Assembly (NCBI GenBank): GCA_035079385.1
Contig: JAVHKY010000013.1
Span: 16,986,001 to 17,050,000 of the forward strand
Direction: 5' to 3'
Length of the DNA: 64,000 bases
Source: Aspidiotus rigidus
Taxonomy: Eukaryota; Arthropoda; Insecta; Hemiptera; Diaspididae
The position numbers and the translations under genes were made by a program. Below the pieces are notes generated by a model that was given only the letters and a program-made list of their open reading frames with translations, was not told the origin of the DNA and did no database searches. Positions 36,206-47,628 of the stretch are shown in pieces (position 1 is the first letter of the stretch; every line of letters starts with the position of its first letter).

Positions 36206-39200
36206 AAATAAATAAATAAATAATTAAATAATTAAATAATTAATTACCGTGCGTCCGTGCAAGCGTGCATCTCTACCCCGTGAGTGATTCAGAAATTCGC
36301 GAGTACACCCCGCGTAATAATAATAATTAATAATTAAATAATTAAATAAATAAAGAAATAACTTTTTTTTTTTACAATTGATGAATTTGGCACATTTTTG
36401 GAATTTATCCCATTTTCGGCACTATTCGACAAAATAAAATTTCACTTTCAGACCCCCTACTCTTTAATTCATGCTATCCCTGGTTAGCATTTGAATACCA
36501 TTCAAGGAAAATTATCGCAATTTTTTTTATCGACTTCTGTGAACCGAGAATCTGTTCTCCGGAAAAGTTATTTGGTATAAATACCCATCATTTGCCGTCC
36601 TTCCAAAAAACTGCGGTTTCGAGGGGGGTTCTGACCTACTTTTAGGGATTTGCAAAAATTTGAACAAAATAACGAAATTTTCCCTTAAAACAGGTTTCCT
36701 TTTCGCCTCAAGAGACTTCGTGCAGTAGCAGAGTATATAGGTTGTAAGTTTTTTTTTTTAAAGTAACAATTCTAAGATGCCTCATCAAAGAACGCTCTTC
36801 CCCTCCAGTGGTACACGAGTAATTTCGATGAAACCGCGTAGGAAAACTGAGTCGACGACGCCGACGAATGAAAAGTGGGACAAAGTCGGCAGAATTTTCA
36901 TAATATAAGGAAAGAAGGCTCTGAAAACTTCCTAAGTTAAAAATAAAATGTACCCGAATTTTTCAACAGAGCACGTGCTACATCAGATTCGCAACATTAT
37001 ACGACCATTATTTCGACTAACTTACGTACACGACGTTTTTATAAATGAACGAGATTTTTCATACAAATTGAAAAATTATTTATTGCCTTTCCTCGCAGAC
37101 ATCGTATCGTCGAGATGGTAAAACAACTATTAATGAAGCTGAAGCGTAAACTATATAATGACCGACGGTATTTTGTTATACGAAAATGGTAACTTAAATA
37201 GCTCGATTGTATTCTGCGTTATATAGACTGAAATAAAATCTCTTTCTCGCGAGTGGGAAAATATCCCAGAAGAAATTAATGTACTGTGGAAGGAGGGTGG
37301 CAAAGGAAAAGCAGCGTGTACGCGCGTATAAATGTAATATAAAAATTAAATTTTGAAAGCAAAGTTCTCCAAACGAAAATATTATTTGACGTTAGGAGGT
37401 TACACGCTACGATATATTATATAAATTAAAGTTCGGTCTTAATAGTCATAGAAAGGTACTTTGAATAATCAAGGAGACGAAATCGTTTATTGTTCGCACA
37501 CCATAATCACGTTCGTTTCCCCCGACTCGTAACAAAGAGCAGTTAAAAATGTATAAAATTTTTTCAAGGCCGTACACGCGAAACATATGTCGTTCATAGT
37601 TTATGAGATCTCTCGGAATATATACCTCGAATGACAGATTTTTCTTCCTTTATTTTCTCTCGAAAAACCACGTTTCGACAATTACGCCTAAGCGTATAAT
37701 TTTCATCTTGTATATTTTTGTATTCCGTTTTCTCAAGTAGGTCCTTCTGGGCGTAAAATATACTTTTCTACTAATCCGCAAATGCCACGAGAACGTTTTC
37801 CTACTCCACTTAAGCAGTGTTATTAAATAATAACCGGAGCGTAGGCTTCACAAAGTTGTAACGCAACAATGCTCCAGAGAATTAAGAAAGAACTCACCTT
37901 CTAATGAAAAAGGGGGTTACTGTGCTCCACGGGTATAGTTTTATCGTTACGAAAACAAAAAAAAAAATTTGGTTTCGCTCCATTTGTGTGCAGCAACCAG
38001 CGTGTTTTCGCTGTTCCACTCGGAGAATCACGTCCGCACCTTCAAATTTCGGAATTACACTCTATTTCCTCAGTTTGCCGTTTTCAAATCGGCACGAGGC
38101 ATACCACAATACGCTAATCTGAAGGTACTACGCTGTAAATGTTGCTCTTTCGCTCGTCGAATTCTGGATTTCAAAATTAATATGCTGTTTTCTGCCATCC
38201 TCTACGTCCAACTATTTTATAAATATTGTAATGAAAATGAGGTCCGTCTTTTCCAACGCTTTATAATGACCTGCTATCTAATAGGATCACATAAAACTAT
38301 CTCTGTGATTAAGATGGACGGAAAGAGGGTGAGTCAAAATTGTAACAAAGGAAAGCAAGTATCTCAAAAGTCTTGTGAAGATGGCTGCTGAAACTAGTTC
38401 GGAAATGTTGGGCTTGAAAATCACAAATTAAGGAAAACAGAACAGAAGTAAATCTCAATGGATCGCTTTTGTCACATGTGCAGCGCCGCCAAGCTCCATG
38501 GTGGAGTGTGTGGTCATTAATTTCGTTTCCTCCATAACTTCAATGTTGGAAGAAGAAGTCCCCAATTGCCAAGCTACAATGCCCCCGGCACGCAAAACCC
38601 TAGAACTCACAACAACACAACAACACATCGCTGTTGGAGTCGCTTCTTCTTCAGGCTCAGTTAATCTTCCACTTCTTCCTGCAAGTCTGTATGTGAATGG
38701 TGCACAGGTGTCGAGTATGCCACGCATTTGCCTATTCTATTTCAGGTCCATATTTTGCAAATGCAGGCACCTGGTTCCACTCTTGTTCAGAACTTGGCAT
38801 GGTGGCCCCCAGGCTACTCGGAGCAAGTGTTTCATCGATCCCAATTTCTTGAAGAGACCAATTAAGCTTACCCCGCTCACGCCTCCACGGTGTGCTTTGG
38901 TCCATCATCCCTGTCGATGACATACCATTACAAAGAGGAGAGAGGTGAAGCTGCTGTCGTATTTATCTTGCATCTTGTTAAGAAGAATTAGGCTGTTGGA
39001 TTTGCTGCAGTGCTACCCCTATACGAAGACGTTAGGAATTTTCTACGTGGAGGAGCTTTCAAATTCTCTTCGAAGCATGTGACCGCTGTCGCTAAGGTGG
39101 TCGGCGAAAGCAGACCGGCCCCAGATCTTAGAGGCTCAAGCATCCAGTTTTCTGCTTGTCTCAACAATACAAACACAATTGCAATCATTGCTTTTCCACC

Positions 39201-42200
39201 TATAGATACCACTTCTTTGATAACTAGGGATACCATCCTTATGACTCATCAAGAAATTGGGGAGGACGTTGAAATTATAATAAGTAGGTCGAAATCCGAA
39301 ACAACGAAGAACCTTAATGAGTGCACTTAAGCATCGGCCAAAGTAAAGAAGCTAGATCCACTTTTTCTTGTTAGGGCTCGCTTTGAATGGAATGGTCAGG
39401 TGGATACGCTGGCGGTTCAGTTTATTGTGGAACAAGCGATCAATATTGATGTCAAAGTCATTAGAAACAATACGGTTTTAATGACAGCAATCTCTTACCA
39501 AAAATTTTGAAAGGTGACAAGAATATAAAGCAGGCGTTGGGCCATGGCGTTTAAGGCGGCGATTTTGTGGGATTTTGAGCAAAAGGAAGTACCATGGATC
39601 ATCGTCTGTGTGGATGTAGGTTCTCTTGAAATACTAAAAACAACAACGCCCATTTTTGACATTTTTATTGTCTTCACTGGTATTTCACCCCACTATTGAA
39701 AATTCTCTGAAGTTTTAGTTGCCTTCCTCTGTCCTAACATAATATAGTATATTAGGCTCAAATAACTTTCAACTAAGCCTAGCACACGCCTATGCTACAC
39801 ACCAATACTAGACTATATGAGGAAAGTTGATGATGTAAAAAATTAACGACGTCACGTATGTTAATGATGTCACAAGCTTGATGACGTCACGACGTTACAA
39901 GCAGGTTCGATGGATGATGATGATGATGTCACCAGGAAATTTAAATTAATTAATGTCTTCACCGTACCTTCATTTGCTATATCGAAAGTTCGCAAGTTTG
40001 GGACTGGGTTTCTCCTTTTTAATGTCTTTACCGGCACCCCAGCCGTGCGAGTTTCAAGTCCGAATTGATCTTACCTCTCCCACCAAAAAATTTGCGAGGA
40101 ATTCATCCATTTTTGATGGAGATACTAAGATCAAGGGAATTAATCTCAGAGCCACCAAACAAGATTATTGATGTGAAAAAAAAAAAGGCTCAAAGAAGGA
40201 AGAGGATCGATCGAGTGGCCTAGGACATCATAGACGTATCTGTACCAAGAGAAGATGTGAGTGAGGAAGTTGGAAAATGAAGAAAATGGATCATACTCAA
40301 ACTTGCGCACGATCATTAGGAAATGATGGAACCCAGGAGGGTACCGATAAGGATACCGACCTCCTCTGGGAAGTAGTAGAATTTCTTTCAGAAGATACAA
40401 GTGTTGGGAGCCCAACAGATGCGGAGAAAATCCATGAATTGACTAATCTTTTCGGGAGAGGTGAGGAACTGGATCAGCAAGGCGTGAGAATGCCGGAGTG
40501 GCTTCTTTAGGGCTATGTCATCAAACAACGTGAGGACTGATTGGCGTGCTACATCCTTGATATGGGACTCGTAAAATAAGGCCTATTCAGATCAACTCTC
40601 GATATTTCACAAGGCCATAAGTGGGGGAGCAGATGTAAGAGACGACCGGCCGTATGAGAGTATCAGGTTTATGGACCTTGGGTGAGCCCACGGAAATGAG
40701 GGATAATTGTGGGAAATTTTTCCAATAAACTTGATAAACCCCCTATCCCCTTCGTACACGCTCTGCCCTCAAGAGTCAGAGGCCACGCCAAAAAATAATT
40801 TTTTCAACAAATACTCTTCTCTTTATTGTTTTCGTTACAGTCACATTTCTGGAGTAACATTGCTGGGATTTCCGGCAGAGACTTACGAATTTGGATGGCA
40901 GATCATAATGAGCGTACTGGGTACCAGCTTGCTCGTTTACGTCACAAATACGATGTATCTTCCTGTCTTCTACTCTCTGCAAGTGAATTCAGTTTTTGAG
41001 GTAAACAATTTGTCGACATGGCGCCGCTCGCCGCTGAACAAATTCCATTGAAGATTCGGTGCGTGTGTGTGCGTGTGTTTGAAATTCAAAGTTCATGCTC
41101 GTAGGTGAAAAAGCTGTAACCGAGCGGAGTTTAATTTTACAAAATTTTTCTTTATGCTGCAGTACCTGGAACTAAGATTTTCAAGGACAGTGCGTAAATC
41201 ATGTTCGCTGTTATTCGCGACCTCAATGGTAAGGAAAATATCGTCGGTCTTTTCTTTAGCCGCCTTCATCTCCCTTTCAATATTAAAAAGTGTACGATAC
41301 GATGTTGACTTAGGTGTTTTTATTATCTCTGAAATTTATTACGTCGTCACACTGTAACGCTAACTAAGATACGCGTTGTATACTACAACAGTATTTTTAA
41401 CTTTTATCCATTGGTGGTTTACGTTACAGATGATGTACATTCCTGTCGTCATTTATATTCCAGCTTTGGCATTTCATCAAGGTATGGTATTCATTCTTAC
41501 TTGTGGGTAATTTAAGCTCGCCCCATTTCGCAGACACACGATGTTGTTCGAGCAAATTCATCATCGGTGTTTCTCTTTTTACCTCAACGTGAAGCATCAG
41601 ATAGTGTAAAATTGAATAGGGGAAGAAACTTTTAATTAGTACACAAATTACGAGTGTTAATAACGCAAAGGTAACAACAGTTTGATGGTCTGTCATTAGA
41701 GGGGATTAAATGGAAATTGATGTGATATGTAACAGACGACTACACACTATAAAATACCAAAACAGGAATTATAAGACGAGCGTTTATTCTATTTTCATCC
41801 GAGAGGATAAAATTAAAATGAGGAAATTGCGGTTCCGAAGAGTGCTTACAAGATTTGAAATTTTTCCATTGTATCTGAGGGGAAGGGTGTTCTGATCTAC
41901 TCTGGAAACTTGAGAAAATTTAGACATCTGCTGGTGTCCATTCGAAGAGGGACGGAAAACTTCGAACTAATCTAGGAACTTCCGACGAAATTTTCGAAAA
42001 TTACCATGAGTATTTGGGAGGGAGAATTCCTTAGGTAGAGGATCACTGGGACATAGGGGATATATCCTCCCCATTGAATTGTTTTTTTCTTTTTTTGTCG
42101 TCTCCTTTCCCTTTCTTATCTATGGTAACTTTCAAGAATTAGGTCTTGCTTCTTTCCAAGGACTCTTCCAGTTGAAATTTTTCTAAATCCTCTTGTCTCT

Positions 42201-45200
42201 AACTCCATTCCTCCCTCCACACTAAAACACATTTTCATTCTCAAAAAAAATGGTAGGCTAGAAAAATAATAGTAAATATCGAAATTTTTCATAGTCCACC
42301 GCTTCATATCCACAGCTTCTTGTGTGTTATACCAATATCGTATTCTGATCGAAACTCTAAACTTTTCCAAGTTACCTTCCTCTTACGCTCGGACAGTGAC
42401 ATTTTTTCAAACCTCCTCCTAAGGAATTCGAACAATCTTGATCAAATAATCCATCTTAATTGGTTATGATGTGTTTAATAGATGTAAGGAATTTTCTCTG
42501 GTCTTATCAATGTGATCTAATTTGAAGCATTGGTGGAGCCTGACTACAAACTTTGACAAGACTGCTATCTTGCCTTCTTGCTTCACTTCAGGCTAGTTTG
42601 AGCAAATCTTATCTGCCTTTTCTAACAATTCATCACCTCAAACTATAGTTTTATGAAAGTAGGTATAAAATACAAGGGCTGGCCTGTAATGGATTAGACA
42701 CTCTTGGATGACTAGCTCTTGTCAATGAATGAAGGTCAGTTAGGAGGTAGTGGTTAGTTTTCCAGTTACCCTAGCATCTTGGCTCACAGTAGTCTCTTTC
42801 TTGGCTACCATCAGTAATCAGTCTCTCAAATACTGGTGACCAGTTTCTCAGCTACTAGTAGTCAGTTTTAAGACAACTAGAGTAGATATTAAAGTAGTTT
42901 TCTGGGACAGTATGCAAATTACCCAAATTGTTATCAGTCAACCCTTGTTAGCTTCATGGCTACTGGCGGTCAGTTTTCCAGTTACCCCAGCATCTTGGCT
43001 AATGATAGTCTCTTTCTTGGCTACTAATGATAACTTTCTCAAATATTAGTGACCAGTTTCTTGGCTAACAGTGGTCAGTTTCAAGGTTACCAATGTAAAT
43101 ATACGAGTAGCTTTCTAGGACAATATGCAAAATACCCAAATTGTTATCAGTCAACACAAATGTGCAAATTGTCCTAGAAGGCTACTTTTACATCTACTTA
43201 CTTGTTAGCTTTTTGCAGCCACCTAACTTCTCAGTTTTTAGTAGTCACTCTCTAGGCTACTAGTAGTCAGTTTTGCGGTCTTGGCCATCAGTAAACAGTT
43301 CCTCATCCACATGTAGTTAGCTTTTTGATTAATAGTAGTCAGTTTTTTGAATACCTGTTAGCTTCTTGGCTGCCAGTCAATTTCTCAGTTATTAGTTGTC
43401 TCTTTCTCGGCTACTGGTGACCAGTTAGCTTCTCAGCTACAAGTAATAATTTCCTCGACGACAAATGATCAGTTTCTCCAATCCCTGCAGTGCTCCTACA
43501 CTTGGAGAAGTTTTTAGCCCCACCTACACTCTCTCTGAGGCTATCTTCTTCTTCTGCCAACTAATAACCTAGTTCACCAAACTAGTAGATGGATCCTTGC
43601 ATCTGGGCATCCCTTTCAGGCTATCCTAGCATATTTTGTTTAGACCAATGTTTCTCTAGAAATGATACCGTGCGTGCAGTATTGATTTTGAGTTCATTTG
43701 CGGTCAAAAAAAGAAGCTGATTTGTGGTCAATCTGACGTAGAATTAGGGTCGATATGGTTGATCTTCGTGCTCACGACAGAGCTCAAGCCTCATGTACCT
43801 AATATTTTTCAAATTCTCATAATTTTTCCAAATTTATTTCCTTGTTTGATACATTTTCGTTTCTCTTGAACTTTTTTCTCACAACTATACTATACAAAAA
43901 TAAAAATAATGTCATTATTATAGACCTTTTTTTTTCTCTTGTTTTAGTAAGCGGCATAGATGTACACGTCATTACTCCGATTATCTGTTCTTTATGTATA
44001 TTTTATACGACTATAGTAAGTTAATCGAGCGATTTGTATTGGTATACGCATTGTTTATGTAGTCTATACTCGATAGTTAAATTCGAATAAAATTTATTTC
44101 TAGGGTGGTTTAAAGGCCGTAGTCTGGACCGATACAGTGCAGGGACTATTTACTCTCGTCGTTACCATAATCGTCATCTCGTTAGGCGTGATAAACGTCG
44201 GAGGATTGTCGAGAGTGTTTGAGGCTAGCCAGAGAAGCGGGCGATTAGAATTTTTCAAGTAAGTTTCGAGTACAGTAAAAAAATTTCAACTCGTCTCCGG
44301 AGGGGAAAACCGTAATATTGTGCGTTATTTTTCAGTTTGGATCCAAGTCCGTTCGCTCGAATGAGTTTGTGGACAGCCATAATAGGAACGTTCTGTTTAT
44401 GGACCGTGGGTTTGACAGTCCACCCGGGTACAACTCAGCGGTTCCTCGCTTTACCATCCAAACGAGCAGCGCAATGGTATTTCGATCAAATACGTAACAT
44501 CTTCTTCGTTCAGGTCAGAGAGTTAACCATGTAATCGAATGCCATGTTCGTTCTTCACTTGCAGGTCCGTTGTATTTTTTGCTGTCGGACTTGGTATTTT
44601 AGGAATCCTGTCCACGTTCGCTGGTATTCTCATGTACGCTTATTTCGAAGGATGCGACCCATTGAAAACGCGAGTACGTACCGCAATGCAAGATCTTAAC
44701 ACATATTATACGAAAACTGTTGTCTGATCCTCGAATGGCAGAGTTGAAACCGGGAACTAGGACGCTGTAAGAGCATAAATCAAGCAAAAATTTTTGGCTT
44801 TGAATTCAACTTTTCTAAAAGGGAATTTCTCTTTCCTATTCTCCCCTTAAAATTAATCCCAACACAAATTGTAGGGTTTAGGAGCACAAATAAACCCGTA
44901 GAACTTTAGTAGGACACTAGGACACTTTGATAACTATTTCTGCGCTTCAACAGACGTGGAATTCCCCTCTTTACCTTCAAAGACCTTCGGTTTGACAGTA
45001 AAATTTCCTCGTAACCAAGGCTCAATGAGAAGCACAAATCTTCTTCACGACCAAGAAATTCGGTTGGAAATTCGGCCTACTTACTTTTGTATACCTTCAA
45101 ATGACAGGTCAGAAAGTTGATAAACTATCCCTTCACATTTCAGAAGACCGTTCATAAGTCTGGAGAATTGTTACCTCATTATGTTCAACTGATTGCGGCT

Positions 45201-46358
45201 GATTTCCCCGGACTAACTGGTCTCTTTATATCGGGTTTGATCAGCGCTGCTTTGAGGTAAATTTATTTTCCTTGTGTACTACTATAGATACCGATGTACG
45301 ATAACTTTGAAGCTTACATTCAATGTTTTGTACAGTACAATGTCGGCAGGATTGAATACGGTCGCGGGAACATTGTACGAGGATTTCATCGATAATTTTA
45401 TGCCTAAAAGAAGATCCGATTGGGCTGCCAGTTTTGTAATGAAAATTACGGTAGTTTTGGTCGGCATCATTTGTGTAGGATTGGTTTATTTAGTAGAACG
45501 TCTGAGTACCATTCTCCAAGTTACAAGCAGTCTAGGCGCCAGTTCTAATGCGGCAACATTTGCTGCATTCGTACTCGGTCTCTTTTTCCCTTGGGCGAAT
45601 TCTAAGGTGAGTTACCTACGGCATTAAATTCTTCTTCGGAGCAGATCTTCATTCATTATTTGTATATTTTTAAAGGGAGTCATCTGTGGAATCGTCTCGA
45701 CTTTAACCATCTCGACGTGGATTGTGATTAAGTCGCAACTGGCAACGTTAAACAACCAACTGATCTATATTGGTAAAGAAACTTCAGTTGAAAATTGTAC
45801 CGAAAAAGTGAATTTTACGATGCCAGAGTACTTTGAGTAAGTAACTGCTCAGTTACATAAGAGGCAATTCGGTATCAACGTCCAAGTTGTGAAAGCAACA
45901 AGCTACAAAATGCTGAGGTGCTGTTGCTCACTGCCTCCTATGTATAGGCTCACTGAGGTCCGATGTACTGTGATCGAAAATCCCGCCCTCTATAATCAAA
46001 TATTGAGACTATTTTATACTCCAAATTTCTGAATCGACTACATAGCACATCATTATCACAATATTCTAATGGTTTCTTTTGTCTTTTGTTTTACAGTATG
46101 AGAGAGATCGCTCAAGGTGTACTCATCCACAAAGATTTGAACCCTATTTACGCTATATCGTTCTTCTACTATTTACCCGCCGGAGCATTATTTGGTATTT
46201 TGGTAGGTCTTGTAGCGAGCATCCTCACAGGTGGAAACAGTTTGAAGAAGTTAGATCCCGAGCTTATAACACCGATTTTAAGAAGATATTTACCTAAACA
46301 CTTGGAGGACGATTATAGAGGTGTACCCGCGCAGTTAGAAATTGATCGATTCACATGA
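31333..46358 (+). CDS. SLC5 sodium/solute symporter (SMVT/SMCT-like)
   Basis: Twelve exons close in frame to 583 residues: 31,333-31,526; 40,841-41,000; 41,163-41,228; 41,430-41,481; 43,948-44,015; 44,104-44,258; 44,336-44,476; 44,565-44,673; 45,144-45,256; 45,336-45,606; 45,676-45,836; 46,097-46,358. Family landmarks in order are YMLGGKKMSVFPIAMSLVAS, HISGVTLLGFPAE, YLELRF, IPVVIYIPALA, VSGIDVHVITP, GGLKAVVWTD, VHPGTTQRFLALPS, YVQLIAADFPGLTGLFISGL, SAGLNTVAGTLYEDF and the GEAALFG-like YYLPAGALFGILVG. The protein should cross the plasma membrane about 13 times and couple Na+ entry to uptake of a small organic solute. SLC5A6/8/12 relatives carry biotin, pantothenate, lactate or other monocarboxylates; sequence alone does not say which. 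Length fits the family (about 600). The first ATG in frame is 31,333. Intron 1 is 9.3 kb. Confidence 0.92.
31573..31832. repeat. 260-bp dispersed repeat, copy 2
   Basis: This is the same repeat as 29,163-29,422. It begins about 47 bases after the first exon of the SLC5 gene, so the repeat lies on both sides of that exon. Confidence 0.65.
33040..33226. repeat. Foldback element in SLC5 intron 1
   Basis: GTAAAATAGTGTAATAAACGG on the left matches, inverted, CCGTTTATCACACTATTTTA on the right. The inner AAATTTATTCGAAGA block also pairs. Total length is about 190 bp and it is non-coding. Confidence 0.6.
34010..34350. repeat. Probable dispersed repeat fragment
   Basis: The text GTCTGTCTGTCC-like at 34,020, followed by TATCTCAAGGACCACC and GATCGCTATCAAATTTTCAGG, resembles a phrase common in arthropod dispersed repeats. 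It is called on recollection of that pattern only. No termini are seen. Confidence 0.3.
35265..35660. repeat. Minisatellite with GGCCTAGTATAATGAAGGCT units
   Basis: Units containing TAGGCCTAGTATA(A/G)TGAAGG recur irregularly, with interspersed GGTCGAAATTTTTC. The CTAGTATA motif also appears near 57,475-57,520, so this is a dispersed family and not a single-locus array. It lies in SLC5 intron 1. Confidence 0.55.
35858..36360. repeat. Compound satellite: AATAATTAA arrays between GC-richer spacers
   Basis: A spacer of about 50 bp (ATCTCTACCCCG, then GATTCAGAAATTCGCGAGTA, then CACCCCGCGTAAT) occurs three times, near 35,858, 36,102 and 36,270. Arrays of TAAATAAT/TAAATAAA lie between them. Each array ends in ACCGTGCGTCCGTGCAAGCG. 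The unit is therefore spacer plus microsatellite plus GTGCGTCC block, repeated about 2.5 times. Confidence 0.7.
36360..38460. other. SLC5 intron 1, unremarkable part
   Basis: No coding exon, RNA gene or named transposon was recognised. Open frames near 37,904-38,391 have no family motif. Confidence 0.5.
38460..39000 (-). mobile_element. R1-like LINE 3' fragment
   Basis: On the minus strand a degraded copy of the C-terminal tail of an R1/I-type ORF2 follows a Cys/His motif region: D-D-G-P-K-H-T near 38,895, then WSLQEIGI and LAPSSLGATMPSS. It aligns at the DNA level with 63,500-63,800 (shared CGGGGT(G/A)AGCTTA and CTCCGA(G)-AGCCTGG blocks). It is not coding for the host. Confidence 0.6.
39010..39690 (-). 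mobile_element. Penelope-like element remnant, third copy
   Basis: The minus strand reads, with stops: FSISREPTSTQTMIHGTS and SHKIAALNAMAQRLL (about 39,530-39,610), then LRCFGFRPTYYNFNVLPNFL, then HKDGIPSYQRSGIYRW and CVCIVETSRKLDA (about 39,150-39,230). SAFADHLSDSGH follows. This is the order after the polymerase palm and through the GIY-YIG nuclease of Penelope-like elements. The polymerase catalytic part is missing. Confidence 0.7.
42700..43480. repeat. Degenerate minisatellite in SLC5 intron 4
   Basis: Dozens of imperfect units built on GGCTACTAGTAGTCAGTTT recur at irregular spacing of about 25-45 bp. A longer block with CAAATTGTTATCAGTCAAC appears twice (about 42,917 and 43,138). Its AGGACAATATGCAAA part is also seen inverted near 43,160. 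The whole array sits in the 2.5-kb intron between exons 4 and 5. Confidence 0.65.
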
Positions 46359-46414
46359 CGGCGTTGTCAATTATAGACTAAATCATTTTTGTATGAAGAA
46401 AAATTACCTACTCG

Positions 46415-46420
46415 AATAAA
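46415..46420 (+). terminator. Poly(A) signal of the SLC5 gene
   Basis: A canonical AATAAA lies 57 bases after the stop codon, the first such hexamer in the 3' flank. Confidence 0.6.
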
Positions 46421-46429
46421 AATATAGGT

Positions 46430-47628
46430 ATGCATGAATTTGATCATTATTTTTGCAAATTTCAAAAAAGATGGAATGTAGATTTCCGATTGTCAGCATT
46501 GCTTCTTATTTTTACAAAGAACTTATTTTAGAAGATCATAATTTTCCGACCAGTTATACTGACCAATATTGTGATTACGGGGCGAATAATAGAAAGTCCA
46601 GGTTAGGTTTTTGGGGAGCAAGAGTTTTGACTTACTTTAAAGTCTTGGAAATATTTCCGAAGATTGATCGTACAGATATCTCAGGACTTACAGGAGAAGT
46701 ATAAGAGGAAGAAAGAATATGAAATTAGGGTCGACTTTAGAGGAAGATGTCTAAGCTAAATTATATGAAAGTCCAAGTTAAGCATAGAGGATTTGTGGAT
46801 TTCGTGAAGTCAGTAAGGGGCTCTGACCCACTCCACTTACTTAGATTTATTTTCAAAAATTGACAGAAGAAATTACTCTTTAAGTGGTGTGAATGAAAGT
46901 TCTTTCCCAGAGAATAGTTTTCCTGCTCATTCTCGTTGACATACTTGATACACAGAACCAACTCTCGAGCGACGAAAAAATTGAAGTGCAAGCTTTTGTA
47001 TTTAGATTGGTATAGACAGACTAGACCATATCAGTTTACAGGTTTGGATACAGGATAAAAAATGTTTGCAGCGGAAAAAGAATGAAAAAACCTAAATAAA
47101 GAATTCATAATCTTGAGTAGATAAGATTGCAAAGTTGGTTTTGCTTGGCACTTGAAAAGAAGATGATGAAACTACTTGTATCCTTTCGCAGATTCACGTT
47201 TGAACACAATTCTTTGGGGCAGTACGACACACAATTACGACAATTGAAAAGAAGATCAGAACTCCCCTAATTGCTTTGCAGTCGCCATTCTTGTAAAAAG
47301 GAAACATTATTCGTCAAATTACCTGTTAATTGTAATTTTTCATTCAACTTTATTTCTGCTAGAAGTTTGAATCATCATTAGTGCGGTTGGTTCTGAGGTT
47401 TTCAAAAAGCTAGTTGCTACAGGTTGAACTCTGAATTTTTCTTTTTCTTATCATTTGTGTAGCGATGAATGTTCGGTATAGACGTCAAATGTCAGTAAGA
47501 TCTTTCCGTGCGACCGATGTACCGTCAAGGTTTTGTTTCTTAACGCGATAGGCAAACCATTATCGAATTATGTTTTTGGATAATGATTGAGATCTATTCG
47601 AGGGCACCCTCCCTAATCTCTATCGAAA
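46430..47628. other. Intergenic, SLC5 to SMYD4
   Basis: Nothing is recognised apart from the upstream region of the SMYD4-like gene. No clear TATA box or known repeat was seen. Confidence 0.5.

Noticed and set aside
35880..36360. CRISPR-like array of repeats and spacers
   Set aside because: Only three GC-rich units, with AT microsatellite between them, in a eukaryotic intron; no CRISPR features.
39010..39330. Plus-strand open frame of 106 codons
   Set aside because: It is the reverse strand of the Penelope-like GIY-YIG remnant, which is recognisable on the minus strand.
44337..44534. Separate small gene inside the SLC5 region
   Set aside because: It is exon 7 of the transporter read past its donor at 44,476.
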